Positions 60,514-64,000 of a DNA stretch of 64,000 nucleotides are shown piece by piece; the first letter of the stretch is position 1; each line of letters begins with the position of its first letter. The DNA lies in contig NZ_JOGB01000001.1 of assembly GCF_000719335.1 (NCBI RefSeq), positions 124,001 to 188,000 on the forward strand. Direction: 5' to 3'. The notes beneath the pieces are model-generated. The model did no database searches, was not told the origin of the DNA, and saw only the letters and a program-made list of their open reading frames with translations. The stretch is from Streptomyces sp. NRRL S-87 (lineage in GTDB: Bacteria; Actinomycetota; Actinomycetes; Streptomycetales; Streptomycetaceae). The position numbers and the translations under genes were made by a program.

Positions 60514-60530
60514 GCGTACGCTTGCGTACG
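60514..60530 (+). promoter_or_regulatory. GCGTACG repeat upstream of membrane protein gene
   Basis: GCGTACG-CTT-GCGTACG (direct), also readable as CGTACGC-TT-GCGTACG (inverted). TACGCT inside it could be a -10. Ends 5 nt before the ATG. Confidence 0.4.
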
Positions 60531-60535
60531 GGACC

Positions 60536-61678
60536 ATGAACAGTGCGAGGAAGGGCTCCTGGAGCGCGCGGGCGACGTGGGGGCTGCCGGCCGCGACCGC
60601 GGCGGTCTGCGGCGTACTGGCCCTGCCCACCGCGGCGGCCGCGGACGACGGCCTGTCGATCACCGGCGCGGAGGCGGCGCAGGTCGAGCTGGACGCCTCC
60701 GGGGGCCGACCCCACCGCATGCACGGCCCGCTGCGCGTCGTGCTCGTCAACTCCGGCGCGACCGCCGTCGCGCCGGTGCCGGCCGTGTACCTGGACGCAC
60801 AAGGCGACGACGACGACGGCACCTGCACGGCGAAGGGTGCCGCCGGAGCCTCCGCAGCGGGCGGTCCCCTGACGGTCCCCGCACGCGGGGCCGCGGCGGC
60901 GGCGTTCGACATCACCGTGCCCGAGGAGTGCGCCGGCCGTGAGGGCACCCTGGTCCTCACCGCTCGCGGCGCGCCGCCGGCCGTCGCCGTCACCCCGGCG
61001 ACGATGCGCTTCACCCTCGTCAAGGGCCAGGAGGAAGAGCCCGGCTACACGGCGGGGCTGTTGACCGCGGCCGCCCTCGCCGCCGTGACCACCCTCCTGA
61101 TGCTCGTGCCCGCAGAGGGGTTCGGCCAGCCGCGCCCCGACTGGTGGAAGAGCCCCATGGACGGCATCGACTCACCGTGGTCGGTCAAGGACAGCTGGCT
61201 GACGAACATCACGGCGCTGGGCGCGGTGCTGGGCACGGTGCTCACCACCACCGGCTTCCTCGACGACTGGCTGCCCGGCGTGTCGCTCGGGCGCTTCCTC
61301 GGTATGAACCTCCTGTACGCGGGGCTGATCCTCTTCGCCCCGATCGTCTACTCCGCCTCGTGCCACTGGGGCTGGCCCGAGCGGCGGAACGCCGCGGGGG
61401 CGACCGTACGCGCGTTCGTCCCCGTCGCCCGCGGGTGGGGTCTGGTCACCGCCGCCCTCGCCACGCTGTTCGGCGTCTACGGACAGCTCGCGACGATCGT
61501 GGTCCTGACGATCGCGGCCGACGCCACCCAGCCCACGAAGTGGAGCCTCTACCTCCTCCTCGGCATCGCCGCCGCCTTCGTCGCCCTGTACTCCCTGCGC
61601 TTCGTCCGCGGAGCCCTGGCCGATCCACCCGTGGCCGCCCCGCACGCTGTTCCCACGAGCCGGTCGGGCACCTTGTAG
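60536..61678 (+). CDS. Exported/multi-pass membrane protein, unknown
   Basis: 380 residues. Signal peptide to about residue 36 (ALPTAAAADD), an extracytoplasmic Ig-like beta domain with two Cys (GTCTAKGAA, PEECAGREG), one membrane helix (AGLLTAAALAAVTTLLMLV), a cytoplasmic loop with DWWKSPMDGIDSPWSVKDSW, then four more helices. Topology suggests a sensor or channel accessory. No named family recognised. Confidence 0.75.
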   Translation: MNSARKGSWSARATWGLPAATAAVCGVLALPTAAAADDGLSITGAEAAQVELDASGGRPHRMHGPLRVVLVNSGATAVAPVPAVYLDAQGDDDDGTCTAKGAAGASAAGGPLTVPARGAAAAAFDITVPEECAGREGTLVLTARGAPPAVAVTPATMRFTLVKGQEEEPGYTAGLLTAAALAAVTTLLMLVPAEGFGQPRPDWWKSPMDGIDSPWSVKDSWLTNITALGAVLGTVLTTTGFLDDWLPGVSLGRFLGMNLLYAGLILFAPIVYSASCHWGWPERRNAAGATVRAFVPVARGWGLVTAALATLFGVYGQLATIVVLTIAADATQPTKWSLYLLLGIAAAFVALYSLRFVRGALADPPVAAPHAVPTSRSGTL

Positions 61679-61711
61679 GCCCTGGGTCGCCCGGGCCCGG
61701 CCCGGCCCGGC

Positions 61712-61734
61712 CCCGCCCGGCACGCGGGGCGGGA
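61712..61734. terminator. Possible terminator between convergent genes
   Basis: CCCCGCCC (61712-61719) and GGGGCGGG (61727-61734), 8-bp stem, inside a very G/C-rich stretch. Confidence 0.4.
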
Positions 61735-61811
61735 CGGGACGGGCTGGGCGGGCGCCGCGCGGTGCGCTGCGTCGACGCGCTAGGCGTCGTAGGTGCCGAG
61801 GAGAGGCGGGG

Positions 61812-63047
61812 TCAGGCTCCGACCCTGCGCTTGTTGTAGACGTCGAAGCCGACGGCCGCCAGCAGCACCAGGCCCTTGATCACCTGCTGGTAGTCGGTGC
61901 CCACACCCACCAGCGACATGCCGTTGTTCAGCACGCCCAGCACCAGACCGCCGGTGAGCGCGCCGAGGACGGTTCCCACACCGCCGCTCGCGGAGGCGCC
62001 GCCGATGAACGCGGCGGCGATCGCCTCCAGCTCGAAGTTGATGCCGGCCTGCGGCGTACCGGCGTTGAGCCGCGCGGCGAAGACCAGCCCTGCCAGGGCC
62101 GCCAGGACGCCCATGTTCACGAAGGCGAGGAAGACGACCCGCTTGCTCTTCACCCCGGACAGCCTCGCCGCCGCCTCGTTGCCGCCGATGGCGTAGGTGT
62201 GCCGGCCGAGGACCGAGTTGCGCATCACGTACCCGAAGCCGACCAGCAGGACGCCGAGGATCAGCAGGACGATCGGCACCCCGTGATAGCTGGCCAGCAG
62301 CATCGTGAAGGTCACCACGGCCGCGGTGATCGCGCCGAGCTTCACCAGGAACAGTCCGCCCGGGAGCGGCTCCAGGCCGTACGAGACGGCCCGCCGCCGT
62401 CCGCGCACCTCCTGCAGGATCGCCACGGCCAGCACCGACAGACCCAGCAGGAGCGTGAGGTTGTGGTAGTCGGTGTGCGGGCCGACCGCGGGCAGGAAGC
62501 CGCTGCTGATGCTCTGGAAGCCCTTGGGGAACGGCGCCACCGACTGGCCCTGCAGGAGGATCTGGGTCCCGCCGCGGAACAGCAGCATGCCGGCCAGCGT
62601 GACGATGAACGAGGGGATCCCGAGGTAGGCGATCCAGAACCCCTGCCAGGCTCCGGCGAGGGCCCCGATCAGCAGCGCGGCCACCAGCGCCACGGGCCAC
62701 GGCGTCTCGTGCTCGACCATCATCACCGCCGCGGCCGCCCCGACGAAGGCGGCGAGCGACCCGACCGACAGGTCGATGTGCCCGGCGATGATGACGATCA
62801 TCATGCCGATGGCCAGGATGAGGACGTAGCCGTTCTGCTGGATCAGGTTGGTGATGTTGAGCGGCTGGAGCAGGATGCCGTCCGTCCAGAACTGGAACAG
62901 CAGCACGATCAGCGCCAGCGCGACCAGCATCCCGTACTGGCGCAGGTTGCCGCGCAGCGCGCGGGCCAGTACGGCACCGGCCGGCGAGCGCCGGCCCGGT
63001 GGCGGGGCGGCGGGCGCGGTCTTCGGGGTGGTCTCGATCTGGGCCAT
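61812..63047 (-). CDS. mmsB: Multiple-monosaccharide ABC transporter permease (MmsB/GguB/XylH-like)
   Basis: 411 residues, about 10 membrane helices. IQQNGYVLILAIGMMIVIIAGHIDLSVGSLAAFVGA and GGASASGGVGTVLGALTGGLVLGVLNNGMSLVGVG are the BPD_transp_2 signatures; the extended length is that of the MmsB/GguB group importing xylose, arabinose or galactose. It follows the ATPase gene with 3 bp between. No binding-protein gene is in the window (probably upstream of the right edge). Confidence 0.9.
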   Translation of the reverse strand: MAQIETTPKTAPAAPPPGRRSPAGAVLARALRGNLRQYGMLVALALIVLLFQFWTDGILLQPLNITNLIQQNGYVLILAIGMMIVIIAGHIDLSVGSLAAFVGAAAAVMMVEHETPWPVALVAALLIGALAGAWQGFWIAYLGIPSFIVTLAGMLLFRGGTQILLQGQSVAPFPKGFQSISSGFLPAVGPHTDYHNLTLLLGLSVLAVAILQEVRGRRRAVSYGLEPLPGGLFLVKLGAITAAVVTFTMLLASYHGVPIVLLILGVLLVGFGYVMRNSVLGRHTYAIGGNEAAARLSGVKSKRVVFLAFVNMGVLAALAGLVFAARLNAGTPQAGINFELEAIAAAFIGGASASGGVGTVLGALTGGLVLGVLNNGMSLVGVGTDYQQVIKGLVLLAAVGFDVYNKRRVGA

Positions 63048-63050
63048 GCC

Positions 63051-64000
63051 TCACACCTGCTTGTCGGGGTACGCCGCGCTCATGGTCATGAGGCGCATGA
63101 GGGATTCCTGGGTGGCCTCGGCGCGGGTCACCTCACCGGTGATCCGGCCTTCGGCCATGGTGTAGATCCGGTCGCACAGGCCCAGGAGCTCGGGAAGCTC
63201 GGAGGAGATGACGAGCACGGCCTTTCCCCGGGCGGCGAGTTCGGCGATGACGGTGTAGATCTCCGCCTTGGCGCCGACGTCGATGCCCCGGGTGGGTTCG
63301 TCGAGGATCAGCACCTCCGGGTCGGCGAAGATCCACTTGCTGAGGACGACCTTCTGCTGGTTGCCGCCGCTGAGCTTGCCGGTCTCCGCGAAGACCGAGG
63401 GGGCCTTGATCCCCATCGTCTGCCGGAACGATTCGGCGATCCGCGCCTCCTCGTGCCGGTCGACCCAGCCCCGCCGGGCGACCTTGCCGAGGGCGCTCAG
63501 CGAGATGTTCCGGCTGATGTCGTCGTGGAGGTTGAGGCCGAGCTGCTTGCGGTCCTCGGTCACGTACGCGATGCCGTGCCCGATCGCCTCCGGCACCGTC
63601 CTGGTACGGATCTCCCGGCCGTGCAACCGCACCCGCCCGCCGGTCCGCCGCCCGTACGAGCGGCCGAAGACGCTCATGGCCAGCTCGGTGCGGCCGGCGC
63701 CCATGAGGCCGGCGATGCCGACGACCTCGCCGCGACGGACGTTGAGCGAGGCGCCGTCGACCACCTTGCGCCGGTGGTCGATCGGGTGCCGGACGCTCCA
63801 GTCGTCGATCTCGAAGGCGACGTCGCCGATCTGCGGCGCGCGGTCGGGGTAGCGGTGTTCCAGGTCGCGGCCGACCATGCCGCGGATGATCCGTTCCTCC
63901 GAGACGCCCTCGGGGCCGATCGCGAGGGTCTCGATGGTCCGTCCGTCGCGCAGGATGGTGACGGCGTCGGCGACCCGGGCGATCTCGTTGAGCTTGTGCG
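63051..64000 (-). CDS. mmsA: Sugar ABC transporter ATP-binding protein (5' end outside window)
   Basis: The frame stays open to the right edge (316 codons seen), so the first nucleotide-binding domain is mostly missing. The window shows its tail ([25 protein letters not shown]) and the whole second domain: [17 protein letters not shown] (degenerate Walker A usual for these), [14 protein letters not shown] signature, [16 protein letters not shown]alker [15 protein letters not shown]. Energises the MmsB permease next to it. Confidence 0.9.
   Translation of the reverse strand, partial: HKLNEIARVADAVTILRDGRTIETLAIGPEGVSEERIIRGMVGRDLEHRYPDRAPQIGDVAFEIDDWSVRHPIDHRRKVVDGASLNVRRGEVVGIAGLMGAGRTELAMSVFGRSYGRRTGGRVRLHGREIRTRTVPEAIGHGIAYVTEDRKQLGLNLHDDISRNISLSALGKVARRGWVDRHEEARIAESFRQTMGIKAPSVFAETGKLSGGNQQKVVLSKWIFADPEVLILDEPTRGIDVGAKAEIYTVIAELAARGKAVLVISSELPELLGLCDRIYTMAEGRITGEVTRAEATQESLMRLMTMSAAYPDKQV

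Overview
The window is about 74% G+C with strong third-position G/C bias, frequent GTG starts, leaderless promoters, chaplin, MelC, DUF6230/DUF6114 and LtrA-type genes, and TTA codons confined to one operon. Together these point to a chromosomal segment of a Streptomyces-like actinomycete. I see no rRNA, tRNA, insertion sequence, prophage, CRISPR array or replication origin. Most of the content is accessory or regulatory rather than core metabolism.

Layout. 1-4075: truncated secreted HAF-like propeller protein (-), then a quinone-oxidoreductase and a likely heteromeric acyl-CoA dehydrogenase pair (+) behind an operator-like palindrome. 4280-6452: melC1-melC2 (melanin), facing a chaplin and a small secreted protein. 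6623-15147: two membrane-anchored Ag85/esterase-like hydrolases, a carboxylesterase, and a phosphoesterase-MFS-propeller operon. 15299-19886: MocR regulator with MFS exporter, and an SDR/TetR divergent pair with paired operators. 19975-23149: haem-oxygenase-like iron enzyme, CDGSH Fe-S protein, YbdK-type ligase, and a Rho-N-like small protein. 23219-25597: four tightly coupled genes on the minus strand (UdgX uracil-DNA glycosylase, nucleotidyltransferase, BON protein, metallophosphoesterase). 25699-32569: small proteins, a TetR/DUF1304 pair with a 35-bp perfect palindrome over the start codon, a VOC protein, LtrA, a saccharopine dehydrogenase-like enzyme, TetR and MerR. 32695-34462: DUF6230-DUF6114-secreted protein operon carrying two TTA codons, so probably bldA-dependent. 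34526-35230: FhuF-like Fe-S protein.

35436-37748 is a compact four-gene set of roadblock-type proteins around a PATAN-like/winged-helix protein, ended by a strong hairpin. It has no GTPase or sensor kinase and is the best candidate here for an uncharacterised system. It is followed, convergently, by a single 606-residue polypeptide joining an ECF sigma factor, an anti-sigma-like zinc motif, membrane segments and an extracellular CAP domain.

39951-43822: DctA transporter divergent from a CitA/CitB-type two-component system. 43908-49889: two-domain VOC protein, a protein with three C-C-C-H repeats, a DNA-ligase homologue that has lost its catalytic lysine, a cupin, a secreted subtilase with P-domain, and MarR. 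50001-55471: VOC, PtpB-type phosphatase, an SDR with an 18-bp coding repeat, stand-alone hemC, and a Ser/Thr kinase. 55836-58856: TetR-MFS operon and PPK2. 59090-64000: YjdM/PhnA-like protein, two unknown proteins, and a multiple-monosaccharide ABC permease plus ATPase that runs off the right edge.
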